NCBI RefSeq assembly: GCF_000717055.1
Contig: NZ_JNXI01000004.1
Location: forward strand, 1 to 64,000
DNA: 64,000 bases
Origin: Streptomyces iakyrus
GTDB taxonomy: Bacteria > Actinomycetota > Actinomycetes > Streptomycetales > Streptomycetaceae
Direction of reading: 5' to 3'
Both the position numbers and the translations under genes were made by a program. How positions within the stretch are numbered: position 1 is the stretch's first letter; every line of letters starts with the position of its first letter. Shown one piece after another: positions 41,929 through 51,348 of the stretch. The notes under the pieces were generated by a model that was not told the DNA's origin, ran no database searches, and saw nothing but the letters and a program-made list of their open reading frames with translations.

Positions 41929-43358
41929 GCACCGGTCCCCATGACCACCCGGGCCTGGGCGTCAGGCTCCCGACCACCACGGGCCGCCCCACCCCGCTCC
42001 TCGTCCTCGACGTCGTCGGCCTCACCCCCCGTCTCCTCGACCACATGCCCCACCTCAAGGCGCTCGGCCAGTCAGGCTCCCGCGCCCCGCTCGGCACCGT
42101 CCTGCCCGCCGTCACCTGCACCGCCCAGTCCACGTTCCTCACCGGCACCATGCCCTCGGAGCACGGCATCGTCGGCAACGGCTGGTACTTCCGGGAACTC
42201 GGCGAAGTCCTGCTGTGGCGCCAGCACAACGGGCTCGTGGCCGGCGACAAGCTCTGGGACGCCGCCCGCCGCGCCCACCCCGGCTACACCGTCGCGAACA
42301 TCTGCTGGTGGTACGCCATGGGCGCGGACACCGACATCACCGTCACCCCACGCCCGGTCTACTACGCCGACGGACGCAAGGAACCCGACTGCTACACCCG
42401 GCCGGCCGCACTGCACGACGAACTCACCGCGGAATGCGGCACGTTCCCCCTGTTCCACTTCTGGGGCCCCGGCGCCGACCTCGTCTCCAGCCGGTGGATC
42501 ATCGACGCGACCCGCCACATCGTCCGCACCCGGCACCCCGACCTGACGCTCTGCTACCTCCCTCATCTCGACTACGACCTGCAGCGCTTCGGCCCCGACG
42601 ACCCGCGCTCCCTGAAGGCGGCCGCCGACCTCGACGCCGCCCTGGCCCCGCTGCTGGACGACGCCCGCGCAGAAGGCCGTACCGTCGTCGCACTGTCCGA
42701 GTACGGCATCACCCCTGTGAACCGGCACGTCGACATCAATCGCGCCCTGCGCCGCGCCGACCTGCTGGAGGTGCACACACAGGACGGGATGGAGTACCTC
42801 GACCCGATGGCGTCCCGCGCCTTCGCGGTCGCCGACCACCAGATCGCCCATGTCTACGTGCGACGCCCCGAGGACCTCGACGCCACCAGGGCCGCCCTCG
42901 ACGGCCTGCCCGGCATCGCTGAACTCCTCGATGACGAGGGCAAGAAGAGCCATCATCTCGACCATCCGCGCGCGGGCGAACTCGTCGCCGTGGCGGAACC
43001 CGACGCCTGGTTCACGTACTACTACTGGCTCGACGACGACCGCGCGCCCGACTTCGCGCAACTCGTCGAGATCCACCGCAAACCCGGCTACGACCCGGTC
43101 GAACTCTTCATGGATCCCCTAGACCCGTACGTCAAGGTCAAGGCGGCCACCGCACTGGCGCGCAAGAAGCTCGGCATGCGCTACCGCATGGCGGTCGTGC
43201 CCCTGGACCCCTCACCTATTCGCGGCAGCCACGGCCGCCTTCCGGCGAGCGACGACGACGGTCCGCTCCTCATCTGCTCCACCCCCCGTGCCGTCGGCGA
43301 CCGCGTCGCGGCCACCGATGTGAAGTCACTGCTGCTCCGACTCGCCGGTCTCGCCTGA
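41925..43358 (+). CDS. Nucleotide pyrophosphatase/phosphodiesterase-like protein (EboF-type)
   Basis: 477 residues of the alkaline-phosphatase/type I phosphodiesterase fold. Metal and nucleophile motifs: VLDVVGLTP (Asp, about 27), TVLPAVTCTAQSTFLTGTMPSEHGIVGNGW (Thr nucleophile in the TCTAQ block, about 66), YLPHLDYDLQRFGP (Asp, His) and ADHQIAHVYV (Asp-His). Such enzymes cleave phosphodiesters or pyrophosphates, as expected for removing an activating group from a prenylated or cyclitol intermediate. Last gene of the coupled Ebo series. Confidence 0.87.
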   Translation: MSTGPHDHPGLGVRLPTTTGRPTPLLVLDVVGLTPRLLDHMPHLKALGQSGSRAPLGTVLPAVTCTAQSTFLTGTMPSEHGIVGNGWYFRELGEVLLWRQHNGLVAGDKLWDAARRAHPGYTVANICWWYAMGADTDITVTPRPVYYADGRKEPDCYTRPAALHDELTAECGTFPLFHFWGPGADLVSSRWIIDATRHIVRTRHPDLTLCYLPHLDYDLQRFGPDDPRSLKAAADLDAALAPLLDDARAEGRTVVALSEYGITPVNRHVDINRALRRADLLEVHTQDGMEYLDPMASRAFAVADHQIAHVYVRRPEDLDATRAALDGLPGIAELLDDEGKKSHHLDHPRAGELVAVAEPDAWFTYYYWLDDDRAPDFAQLVEIHRKPGYDPVELFMDPLDPYVKVKAATALARKKLGMRYRMAVVPLDPSPIRGSHGRLPASDDDGPLLICSTPRAVGDRVAATDVKSLLLRLAGLA

Positions 43359-43439
43359 GGCCACAGCCCTCAGTACCGACTGGTCACAAGTGAAGCACTC
43401 ACCACTGACAACGCCCCGCGATCACGAGGAGTTCCACGC

Positions 43440-44492
43440 ATGAGCCGCTTCTCCCAGCCCGACCCCGAACTCACCCACCGCCTCAGCAGACGAGGCATGC
43501 TCGGCGTCGCCGCCGGTGCCACCGCCGCCGCCCTGCTCGGCGCCGCGGCCCCGGCCACCGCCGCCCCCGCCACGGCATCCACCGGCACCGCGCCCGGCGC
43601 CAAGGGCCGGGGCCGCCCCGTCCTGCCGCCCGGCCGCCTCGGCATCCAGCTGTACAGCCTGCGCGACAAGGTCTCCACCCTCGGCTTCGGCCCGGTCTTC
43701 GCCGAACTGGAGCGATACGGCTACGACGAGGTCGAGTTCGCCGGCTACACGCAGGGCTCGGCGGGCCCCATCACCCTCGCCCAGCTCAAGCGGCTGGCCC
43801 GCAACCACGGCCTGAACCCGATCGGCAGCCACGTCGGCTACTACTCCTCCGACCCGGGCGCCTACACGTTCGCCCAGAACCTCACCAAGGTCCTCGACGA
43901 CGCCCAGGCCCTCGGCCTGCGGCACATCGGCACGGCCGCGGGCCCGTTCCGCTACGGCTCGACCGTCGACGCCTGGAAGCGCGCCGCCGAGGACTTCAAC
44001 ACGTACGGCGCGGCGGCGAAGGCCCGGGGCATGAAGTTCTACCAGCACAACCACTCCGAGGAGTTCTCCTTCGCCACCGACAACCCCAAGGTCCGTCTCT
44101 ACGACATCCTGCTCAAAGAGACCGACCCCGACCTCGTGTACCTGGAGATGGACATCTACTGGGCGTACGTCGGCCAGTTCCGCTTCTCCAAGCGCCCCGA
44201 CGGCACGCCCGCGCCCTTCGAGCCGCTCAACTACGTCCTGCGACAGCCCGACCGCTACCCGCTCTTCCACGTGAAGGACGGCGAGAGCGACCCGTCGAAC
44301 CCGTACGGCTACCGCATGACCGACGTCGGCGACGGCGACATCGACTACCAGCGGTTCATATCCGCCGTGACCCGGCTGCGCGGCCACCGCATGGCCCACC
44401 ACTGGCAGGCCGAGCACGACAACCCGGCCGAGTCCTTCACCTTCGCGCGCCGCTCCAGCGCGCACCTGCACTCCCTGAGGGAGAAGTGCTGA
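43440..44492 (+). CDS. Tat-exported sugar isomerase/epimerase-like TIM barrel
   Basis: 350 residues. A twin-arginine signal (LSRRGMLGVAAGATAAALLGAAAPATAA) predicts folded export. The mature part is an AP_endonuc_2/xylose-isomerase-like barrel (LGIQLYSLRDKVSTLGFGPVFAELERYGYDEVEF, MKFYQHNHSEEFS, VYLEMDIYWAYVGQ, PLFHVKDGESD). Exported members occur with 3-keto-glycoside lyase and hydrolase systems, where they eliminate the aglycone from 3-keto sugars; that role here would fit the giant secreted enzyme at 31757, but is inference. It lies 81 bp after the phosphodiesterase and ends at a perfect palindrome. Confidence 0.87.
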   Translation: MSRFSQPDPELTHRLSRRGMLGVAAGATAAALLGAAAPATAAPATASTGTAPGAKGRGRPVLPPGRLGIQLYSLRDKVSTLGFGPVFAELERYGYDEVEFAGYTQGSAGPITLAQLKRLARNHGLNPIGSHVGYYSSDPGAYTFAQNLTKVLDDAQALGLRHIGTAAGPFRYGSTVDAWKRAAEDFNTYGAAAKARGMKFYQHNHSEEFSFATDNPKVRLYDILLKETDPDLVYLEMDIYWAYVGQFRFSKRPDGTPAPFEPLNYVLRQPDRYPLFHVKDGESDPSNPYGYRMTDVGDGDIDYQRFISAVTRLRGHRMAHHWQAEHDNPAESFTFARRSSAHLHSLREKC

Positions 44493-44503
44493 CGGCCCAA
44501 CAA

Positions 44504-44547
44504 ACGTGAGGAGGCCCTTCCCCGGCCGGGGAAGGGCCTCCTCACGT
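44504..44547. terminator. Bidirectional terminator: perfect 44-bp palindrome
   Basis: Two 22-nt arms (from ACGTGAGGAGG inward to CCCCGG, then CCGGGG outward to CCTCACGT) are exactly complementary with no unpaired spacer. It lies between the Tat-exported isomerase and the convergent OFA permease gene. Confidence 0.85.
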
Positions 44548-44710
44548 GGGGGACGGTCAGCCTCCGGGTCGCGCCCGGCCCGGGACGTCCCCGCCCGTCC
44601 CGCCGGGGCGGCGGACGCGTGGGTGGCTGTCGGTCGTTCGGCGCTGGGGACGGTGTCAGGCGGCGGACGGTGCCGAGGGGCTGGGTGCCGCGGCCGGATC
44701 CGGCGTCATG

Positions 44711-46099
44711 TCAGGTGGTGTCCTCGCCGAGCGGTTGCGGGTTGGGGGAGATGCGGCGCGTTTCCTTGTCGCGTCCCGGCGGGGTCAGGAACAGTGCCAC
44801 GCAACCGGCGAACAGGGAGATGGAGCCGGCCAGGATGAAGGCACCGGAGTGCCCCCAAGCGCCGACGACCACGGCACCCATGCCGGCGCCCAGGCCGGAG
44901 ACGAGCTTGGCGCTGTAGACCATGCCGTAGTTGGACGCGTTGTTGTTCTCACCGAAGTAGTCGGCGGTGAGTGCGGCGAACATCGGGAAGATGGCGCCGC
45001 CGCCGAAGCCGGAGATCGAGGAGAAGACGAGGAACAGCGGAAGGTTCTCGGCGTTCGCCGACCAGAGGATGCCGTACTGGGACAGGCCCAGGATCACGCA
45101 GACGACGAGCAGGCACCGCTTGCGGCCGTACAGGTCGGAGAGCCAGCCGATGACACCGCGGCCGGTGCCGTTGACGATGGCCTTCAGGGACATGGCCGTG
45201 GCGACGATCCCGCCCGCGAACCCGGCCTCCTCACCGATCTCCACCTGGAAGGCGATGCCGAAGATGTTCACGCCGGACGTGCACGCCAGACAGAACCACA
45301 TCAGGGCGACCCGGCCGGTCTTCCACGCCTCCTTGGGGGAGTACTGGCGCACCGCCGGCGGGTTCATCCGCAGCGAGCGGGCCGCGCGCGGGTCGTCCGG
45401 CGGGTTCAGCGGGTCGATCGTGGAGGGCCACCAGTTCTTCGGCGGGTCCTTGAAGAAGTAGCCGGAGCACGCGACCATCGCGGCCAGGAACACACCCACC
45501 GAGACCAGCACCCAGCGGAAGTTGGTCAGGTCCATGTAGCCGTTGAAGAGGAAGACGAAGGGCACCGAGCCGTAGGCGAAACCGCCGTTGACGAAGCCGG
45601 TCTTGCCGCCCTTGCGCTCGGGGTACCACTTGCCGACCATGTTGACGCAGGTGGCGTACACCATGCCCGCGCCCATGCCGCTGAACATGCTGAACCCGAT
45701 GTAGGCGAACACCACGTGCGGCGCGAAGGCGAGGGACAGGTAGCCCAGCAGCGTGCCGGTGGCGCCGAGCATCATGGCCCAGCGGGCCGGCAGTTTCCCG
45801 CTTTCCCGCAGCTTGCCCGCGGGGAAGGCCACCGCGGCCTGGAAGAAGACCCAGACGGTCATCATCCAGAAGATGTGCATGCTGTTCCAGCTGTGCGCCG
45901 TGTGCAGGGTGTCCTCGGCGGACGCGAACGCGTACTCGGCGGAGGAGATGCCCATCATGCCGATCCAGGGCAGGATCACCATCCACTTGCGTTTGCGCCC
46001 CATGATGTCGATGTCGGTCTCACCGAGGCGGTAGACGCGACCGTTCGCGTCGGTGACCTCCCGGTAGGGAACCGTGGTGGGCAGGTCGGTCGTTGTCAT
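44711..46099 (-). CDS. OFA-family MFS permease (OxlT-like), second copy
   Basis: 462 residues with about 12 membrane helices. A long cytoplasmic head (RLGETDIDIMGRKRKWMVILPW) precedes helix 1. OFA motifs: GMGAGMVYATCVNMVGKWYPERKGGKTGFVNGGFAYGS and GTGRGVIGWLSDLYGRKR. It differs clearly from the OFA protein at 20784 and lacks a small partner gene. Position as last gene after the formyl-CoA transferase and decarboxylase genes supports oxalate/formate exchange. A strong hairpin (46176-46208) separates it from the synthetase gene and may lower its expression. Confidence 0.88.
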   Translation of the reverse strand: MTTTDLPTTVPYREVTDANGRVYRLGETDIDIMGRKRKWMVILPWIGMMGISSAEYAFASAEDTLHTAHSWNSMHIFWMMTVWVFFQAAVAFPAGKLRESGKLPARWAMMLGATGTLLGYLSLAFAPHVVFAYIGFSMFSGMGAGMVYATCVNMVGKWYPERKGGKTGFVNGGFAYGSVPFVFLFNGYMDLTNFRWVLVSVGVFLAAMVACSGYFFKDPPKNWWPSTIDPLNPPDDPRAARSLRMNPPAVRQYSPKEAWKTGRVALMWFCLACTSGVNIFGIAFQVEIGEEAGFAGGIVATAMSLKAIVNGTGRGVIGWLSDLYGRKRCLLVVCVILGLSQYGILWSANAENLPLFLVFSSISGFGGGAIFPMFAALTADYFGENNNASNYGMVYSAKLVSGLGAGMGAVVVGAWGHSGAFILAGSISLFAGCVALFLTPPGRDKETRRISPNPQPLGEDTT

Positions 46100-46175
46100 G
46101 TCGTGTCGCACCCCTTGCGTCGAAAGATCTGGCCAGCGCCCCCTGTCCCATGCCTTTCGTGCGCGTGCGGCTCCC

Positions 46176-46208
46176 GGGGCCGGCCGACGCGCACCGTCGG
46201 CCGGCCCC
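46176..46208 (-). terminator. Attenuator-like hairpin inside the oxalate operon
   Basis: GGGGCCGGCCGACG and CGTCGGCCGGCCCC form a perfect 14-bp stem with a 5-nt loop between the acyl-CoA synthetase stop and the OFA permease start. No T-run. Confidence 0.6.
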
Positions 46209-46221
46209 CCGGTCACTCACC

Positions 46222-48369
46222 TCATGTACCGCCCCCCAGCAGTCCCGCCTCCCGTGCCCAGCGGTACTTCGCGCCGAGCACGGCCACCGGCTTCTCGGTC
46301 GTGTACGGGTACGCCACGACCCCGTGCTCGAAGAGGTACTGGCACGCCTCCTCGACCTCCACGTCCCCCGCGAGCGACGCCACCACGGGCTTCTCGATCC
46401 CCCGCTCCCGGAACTCGGCCACCACGCGCGCGGTGAGCTCTGCGAAGACCATGGGAGGAGTGACGATGGTGTGCCAGTAGCCGAGGACCAGCGCGTGGAT
46501 GCGCGGATCCTCCAGACCCAGCCGGATCGTCGCCTCGTACGTCGACGGCGGCTCGCCCCCGGTGATGTCCACCGGGTTGCCCGCGGCCCCGAAGGGCGGG
46601 ATGAACGTCCGGAACGCCTCGTCCAGGTCCGGCGGGATCTCCATCAGCGACAGTCCGTTGTCCGTCACCGCGTCGGACAGCAGCACACCGCTGCCGCCGG
46701 CACCCGTGATGATCACGACGTTGCCGCCCTTGGGCGCGGGAAGCACCGGCAACGCGCGCGCGTACTCCAGCATGTCGTTCAGCCCCGGCGCGCGGATCAC
46801 GCCGGCCTGCCGCAGGATGTCGTCGTACACGGCGTCGTCACCGGCGAGGGCGCCGGTGTGCGAACCGGCCGCCTTGGCGCCCGCCGCGGTCCGCCCGGCC
46901 TTCAGCACGACCACCGGCTTCTTCGGCACGGTCGCCCGGGCGGCCTCCACGAAGGCGCGGCCGTCCTTGAGGTCCTCCAGGTGCATCGCGATGCAGTCGG
47001 TGTGCGGGTCCTCGCCGAACCAGGTCAGCAGGTCGTCCTCGTCCAGGTCCGACTTGTTGCCGAGCCCGACGATCGCCGACACACCCGTCCTGGTGGTCCG
47101 CGCGAAGCCCAGGATGGCCATCCCGATGCCGCCCGACTGCGAGGTCAGCGCCACCCCGCCCTTGACGTCGTACGGCGTGCAGAACGTGGCGCACAGGTCC
47201 TGCCAGGTCGAGTAGTAGCCGTAGATGTTCGGCCCCAGCAGCCGTACGCCGTGCCGCTCGGCGATCGCCACGATCTCCGCCTGGAGTTCGTGCTCGCCGG
47301 TCTCCGCGAACCCGGAGGGGATCAGCACGGCGTTCGGGATCTTCTTGCGCCCCACCTCCTCCAGGGCCGAGGCCACGAACTTGGCGGGGATCGCGAAGAC
47401 CGCCACATCCACCTCACCGGGAACGTCCGTGACACTCTTGTACGCCTTGCGGCCCAGAATGTCATCGGCCTTGGGGTTCACCGGATGGATCTCCCCGGCG
47501 AACCCTCCGTCGATGAGGTTGCGCATCACCGAATTGCCGATTTTGCCCTGCTCGTTGGAGGCGCCGATCACTGCGACCGAACCCGGCTGCATCAGCCGGC
47601 GCATCGAGGTGAGGATCTCCTCGCGCGAGTACGTCCGGCGCGGCGTGGGCTGCGACTCGGCGAGGATCACCCGGATGTCGGCCGCGACGGCCCCCTCCGC
47701 GGTCGCGATCACCGGGTTGAGGTCCACCTCGGCGATCTCGGGGAAGTCCGCGACGAGTTGGGACACCCGGCGGATCTGCTCGGCGACGGCCCACCGGTCC
47801 ACGCCCGCCTGGCCGCGCACCCCGCGCAGGATCTCTGCCGACCGGATCGAGTCCAGCATCGACAGCGCCTCGTCGGCGTTTACCGGCGCGAGCCGGAACG
47901 TGACGTCCTTCAGGACCTCCACGAGCACCCCGCCGAGCCCGAAGGCGACCACCTTCCCGAACGTCGGGTCCGTGACCGCGCCGACGATGACCTCCTGCCC
48001 CTTCGGCAGCAGCTCCTGCACCTGCACACCCGAGATGCGGGCATCGGCGTCGTAGGCGCGTGCGTTGTCGACGATGGTGTGGAAGGCGGCCCGTACGTCG
48101 GTCGCGCCCTCGACCCCGACGATCACTCCGCCGGCGTCGGTCTTGTGCAGGATGTCCGGCGAGACGATCTTCATCACGACGGGCCCGCCGAAGCGCGCCG
48201 CGAACGCCACGGCCTCGTCGACGTCCGTCGCCAGTTCCTCGCCCGGCACGGCGATCCCGTACGCGTCGGCGATCACCTTGCCCTCGGGCGCGGTCAGCGC
48301 GGTCCGTCCCTCGGCCCGCACGGACTCCAGGAGGGACCGCACCCGCAGGACCCGGTCTTCCGCCATCAC
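46222..48369 (-). CDS. ADP-forming acyl-CoA synthetase (acetate--CoA ligase family), probable carboxylate activator for oxalate/formate
   Basis: 715 residues. An ATP-grasp domain comes first (about 15-230, GGPVVMKIVSPDILHKTDAGGVIVGV), then the CoA-binding domain (about 260-400, VAVIGASNEQGKIGNSV, ALTSQSGGIGMAIL) and the succinyl-CoA-ligase-like domain with the phosphohistidine loop GSHTGALAG at about 500. This order (beta then alpha parts) is one of the known circular permutations of the family. It reversibly makes an acyl-CoA from acid, ATP and CoA. In this operon it may prime the cycle with oxalyl- or formyl-CoA. GTG start at 48369; an ATG three bases later is equally possible. Confidence 0.85.
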   Translation of the reverse strand: MMAEDRVLRVRSLLESVRAEGRTALTAPEGKVIADAYGIAVPGEELATDVDEAVAFAARFGGPVVMKIVSPDILHKTDAGGVIVGVEGATDVRAAFHTIVDNARAYDADARISGVQVQELLPKGQEVIVGAVTDPTFGKVVAFGLGGVLVEVLKDVTFRLAPVNADEALSMLDSIRSAEILRGVRGQAGVDRWAVAEQIRRVSQLVADFPEIAEVDLNPVIATAEGAVAADIRVILAESQPTPRRTYSREEILTSMRRLMQPGSVAVIGASNEQGKIGNSVMRNLIDGGFAGEIHPVNPKADDILGRKAYKSVTDVPGEVDVAVFAIPAKFVASALEEVGRKKIPNAVLIPSGFAETGEHELQAEIVAIAERHGVRLLGPNIYGYYSTWQDLCATFCTPYDVKGGVALTSQSGGIGMAILGFARTTRTGVSAIVGLGNKSDLDEDDLLTWFGEDPHTDCIAMHLEDLKDGRAFVEAARATVPKKPVVVLKAGRTAAGAKAAGSHTGALAGDDAVYDDILRQAGVIRAPGLNDMLEYARALPVLPAPKGGNVVIITGAGGSGVLLSDAVTDNGLSLMEIPPDLDEAFRTFIPPFGAAGNPVDITGGEPPSTYEATIRLGLEDPRIHALVLGYWHTIVTPPMVFAELTARVVAEFRERGIEKPVVASLAGDVEVEEACQYLFEHGVVAYPYTTEKPVAVLGAKYRWAREAGLLGGGT

Positions 48370-48370
48370 G

Positions 48371-49612
48371 TCAGATCACTCCGTTCGACTTGAGCAGGCG
48401 CACTTCCTCGTCGCCGAGGCCGAGTTCGCCGACGTAGACCTCTTCGTTGTGCTCGCCTAGCAGCGGGGAGCTGGTCACCTCGACGGGGGAGTCGGACAGC
48501 TTGAGCGGGCTGCCGACGGTCACGAACTCGCCGCGCTCGGGGTGGGGGACGGTGACGACCATGTCGTTGGCGGCGAGCGAACGGTCCTCGATGATCTCCC
48601 GGGTGGAGAGGATCGGCCCGCACGGGATGTTGCGCGCGTTGAGCCGCTCCAGCACCTCCCACTTGGGCAGCGTCGAGGACCACTCCTCGATCAGCTGGAA
48701 CATCTTGCCGAGCTTGGGCAGCCGCGCCTCGGGCGTCGCCCACTCGGGGTCGTCGGCCAGCTCGGGCCGGCCGATGAGCTCGCTGATCGGCTGCCAGCCG
48801 ACGGGCTGCACGATGACGTACACGTAGTCGTTCGGGCCGCCCGGCGCGCACTTGACGGCCCAGCCGGGCTGGCCGCCGCCGGACGCGTTTCCGGACCTGG
48901 GAACCTCGTCGCCGAAGTCGTCGTTGGGATATTCAGCGAGCGGCCCGTGTGCCAGACGCTGCTGGTCCCGCAGCTTCACCCGGCACAGGTTGAGTACGGC
49001 GTGCTGCATGGCCACGTTGACCCGCTGCCCGCGCCCGGTGCGCTCCCGTTGGTAGAGCGCGGCGAGGATGCCCGCCACGGCGTGCACACCCGTCCCCGAG
49101 TCCCCGATCTGGGCTCCCGTCGCCAGCGGTGGCCCGTCCTCGAAACCGGTGGTCGACATCGACCCGCCCATGGCCTGCGCGACGACCTCGTACGCCTTGA
49201 AGTTGGTGTACGGGCCCTCGCCGAACCCCTTGATGGAGGCATAGACGATCCGTGGATTGATCTCCTGGATGCGGTCCCAGGTGAAGCCCATCCGGTCCAC
49301 CGCTCCCGGGCCGAAGTTCTCGACCATGACGTCGGAGCGCCGGATCAGCTCGGTGAGGATCTCCTTGCCGCGCTCGGTCTTGGTGTTGAGGGTGATGCTC
49401 CGCTTGTTGCAGTTGAGCATCGTGAAGTAGAGGGAGTCGACGTCCGGCAGGTCACGCAGCTGCTTGCGCGTGATGTCGCCGGTCGGCGCCTCCAGCTTGA
49501 CGACGTCCGCGCCGAGCCAGGCGAGCAACTGGGTCGCCGACGGCCCGGACTGGACGTGGGTCATGTCCAGGACGCGGATGCCTTCGAGGGCCTTGGTGGA
49601 CGTAGGGGGCAT
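48371..49612 (-). CDS. frc: Formyl-CoA:oxalate CoA-transferase
   Basis: 413 residues, family III CoA-transferase. The catalytic Asp lies in [14 protein letters not shown] (about 170, matching Asp169 of Oxalobacter Frc), and the glycine loop [15 protein letters not shown] corresponds to the Frc active-site GGGGQ loop. Other family blocks are [27 protein letters not shown] and [13 protein letters not shown]. It moves CoA from formyl-CoA to oxalate. The downstream neighbour, 2 bp away, is the acyl-CoA synthetase; the upstream one, 9 bp away, is the ThDP decarboxylase. This pairing supports Frc over other family members such as carnitine- or racemase-type enzymes. Confidence 0.9.
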   Translation of the reverse strand: MPPTSTKALEGIRVLDMTHVQSGPSATQLLAWLGADVVKLEAPTGDITRKQLRDLPDVDSLYFTMLNCNKRSITLNTKTERGKEILTELIRRSDVMVENFGPGAVDRMGFTWDRIQEINPRIVYASIKGFGEGPYTNFKAYEVVAQAMGGSMSTTGFEDGPPLATGAQIGDSGTGVHAVAGILAALYQRERTGRGQRVNVAMQHAVLNLCRVKLRDQQRLAHGPLAEYPNDDFGDEVPRSGNASGGGQPGWAVKCAPGGPNDYVYVIVQPVGWQPISELIGRPELADDPEWATPEARLPKLGKMFQLIEEWSSTLPKWEVLERLNARNIPCGPILSTREIIEDRSLAANDMVVTVPHPERGEFVTVGSPLKLSDSPVEVTSSPLLGEHNEEVYVGELGLGDEEVRLLKSNGVI

Positions 49613-49621
49613 CGGGGCACC

Positions 49622-51304
49622 TCACTTGTACATGGTCTGGTTCATGGTTCCGGGGGCGTACGCGTCGGGGTCGACCCAGACGTTGATCAGCGACGGCTTG
49701 CCGGACTCGCGGGCGCGTTGCAGCGCCGGGCCGATGTCGGCGGGGTCGCGGACCTCCTCGCCGTAACCGCCCAGCATCTGGGCGAACTTGTCGTAGTGGA
49801 CGTCGCCGAGGGTGTTGCCGACCCGGTCGCGGTCCTTGCCGTACTTGGCGGCCTGGCCGTACCGGATCTGGTTCATGGAGGAGTTGTTGCCGACGATGCC
49901 GACGAACGGGAGGTCGTAGCGGACGAGCGTCTCGAAGTCCCAGCCGGTCAGGGAGAACGCGCCGTCGCCGAAGAGCGCGACGACCTCCTTGTCGGGCCGC
50001 GCCTGCTTGGCCGCGAGCACGAAGGGGACGCCGACGCCGAGCGTTCCGAGGGGCCCCGGGTCCATCCAGTGCCCGGGCGACTTGGGCTGCACGACCTGCC
50101 CGGAGAAGGTGACGATGTCGCCGCCGTCACCGATGTAGACCGAGTCCTCGGTGAGGAAGTCGTTGATCTCGCTGACCAGGCGGTAGGGGTGGATGGGTGA
50201 GGCGTCGGACTTCAGGTTCGGCAGCCGCTTCTCCAGGGCGGTCTGCTCGGCGGCCCGCAGCTCGTCCAGCCACTCCTTGCGCTTGGACGCACCGCCGTTG
50301 ATGCGCCCCGAGGCCGCCTCGGTCACGGACTTCAGCACCAGACCGGCGTCGCCCACGATGCCGAGGTCGATGTCGCGGTTCTTGCCGACCGTGCGGTAGT
50401 CGAGGTCGATCTGCACGACGGTCGCGTCCGGCGACAGCCGCTTGCCGTAGCCCATGCGGAAGTCGAAGGGCGTCCCGACGATGACGATGACGTCGGCGCC
50501 TGAGAAGGCGTACCGGCGGGAGAGCTGGAAGTGGTGCGGGTCGCCGGGCGGGAGGGTGCCGCGTCCCGCGCCGTTCATGTAGGCGGGGATGTTGAGGGCC
50601 CGCACGAGCTCGATGGCCGACTCGGTGCCGCGGGTCGTCCACACCTGGCTGCCGAGCAGGATGGCCGGCTTCTCGGCGTGCACCAGCAGGTCGGCCAGCT
50701 TCTCGATCGCCTCGGGGTCGCCGGCCGAGCGGGTCGAGGCGCGGTAGGCGCCGCCCTGCGGCACGCGCGCCTTGGCGGCCGGGACCTTGGCGTCCAGGAC
50801 GTCGCGCGGGATCTCCAGGAAGGAGGGGCCGGGCGCGCCGTGATAGCACTCGCGGAACGCCATGGACACCATGTCTGCGGCGCGGGCCGTGTCGGGCACG
50901 GTCGCCGCGAACTTGGTGATCGGGTTCATCATGTCGACGTGCGGCAGGTCCTGGAGGGACCCCATCTTGTGCTGGGTGAGCGCCCCCTGACCGCCGATCA
51001 GCAGCATCGGGGACTCCGCGCGGAAGGCGTTGGCGACACCGGTGACGGCGTCGGTCGTCCCGGGGCCGGCGGTGACCACCGCACAGCCGGGCTTGCCGGT
51101 GATGCGGGCGTAACCGTCGGCGGCGTGGGCGGCGACCTGCTCGTGGCGTACGTCGACGACCTCGATGCCCTCGTCGACGCAGCCGTCGTAGATGTCGATG
51201 ATGTGGCCGCCGCACAGCGTGTAGATGCGGTCGACTCCCTCGGCCTTCAGCGCCTTGGCTACGAGATGACCACCGGAAATCAAGTCCTGGGTGTCGTCGG
51301 GCAT
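49622..51304 (-). CDS. Thiamine-diphosphate enzyme, probable oxalyl-CoA decarboxylase
   Basis: 560 residues with the three-domain ThDP fold. The cofactor-activating Glu is in [16 protein letters not shown] (about 51) and the ThDP/Mg motif [14 protein letters not shown] ... NN at about 447-475. Oxalyl-CoA decarboxylase converts oxalyl-CoA to formyl-CoA and CO2. The specific assignment rests mainly on the adjacent frc gene and on the end [18 protein letters not shown], which resembles Oxc; by motif alone it could be an acetolactate-synthase-like or 2-hydroxyacyl-CoA lyase. First gene of the oxalate operon, divergent from sucC with a candidate operator between. Confidence 0.8.
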   Translation of the reverse strand: MPDDTQDLISGGHLVAKALKAEGVDRIYTLCGGHIIDIYDGCVDEGIEVVDVRHEQVAAHAADGYARITGKPGCAVVTAGPGTTDAVTGVANAFRAESPMLLIGGQGALTQHKMGSLQDLPHVDMMNPITKFAATVPDTARAADMVSMAFRECYHGAPGPSFLEIPRDVLDAKVPAAKARVPQGGAYRASTRSAGDPEAIEKLADLLVHAEKPAILLGSQVWTTRGTESAIELVRALNIPAYMNGAGRGTLPPGDPHHFQLSRRYAFSGADVIVIVGTPFDFRMGYGKRLSPDATVVQIDLDYRTVGKNRDIDLGIVGDAGLVLKSVTEAASGRINGGASKRKEWLDELRAAEQTALEKRLPNLKSDASPIHPYRLVSEINDFLTEDSVYIGDGGDIVTFSGQVVQPKSPGHWMDPGPLGTLGVGVPFVLAAKQARPDKEVVALFGDGAFSLTGWDFETLVRYDLPFVGIVGNNSSMNQIRYGQAAKYGKDRDRVGNTLGDVHYDKFAQMLGGYGEEVRDPADIGPALQRARESGKPSLINVWVDPDAYAPGTMNQTMYK

Positions 51305-51348
51305 GGCGAAGTCCTGTCCCTTCGTAGGGGGTTGGAGCGGCTCGCAGT

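Noticed and set aside
24300..43400. The carbohydrate region as a recent horizontally acquired island
   Set aside because: GC content and codon use look the same as in the flanks, and no integrase, tRNA junction or direct repeats border it.
44656..44709. 17-residue frame right after the second OFA permease as a small subunit
   Set aside because: It starts 1 bp after the permease stop, but the peptide is too short and has no membrane helix.
44506..44838. Frames starting MRRPFPGRGRASSR on both strands
   Set aside because: They are identical because they begin inside the perfect palindrome at 44504-44547; neither is a gene.
49622..51304. Annotation as acetolactate synthase
   Set aside because: The overall fold fits, but there is no small regulatory subunit or branched-chain gene nearby, and the neighbour is a formyl-CoA:oxalate transferase.
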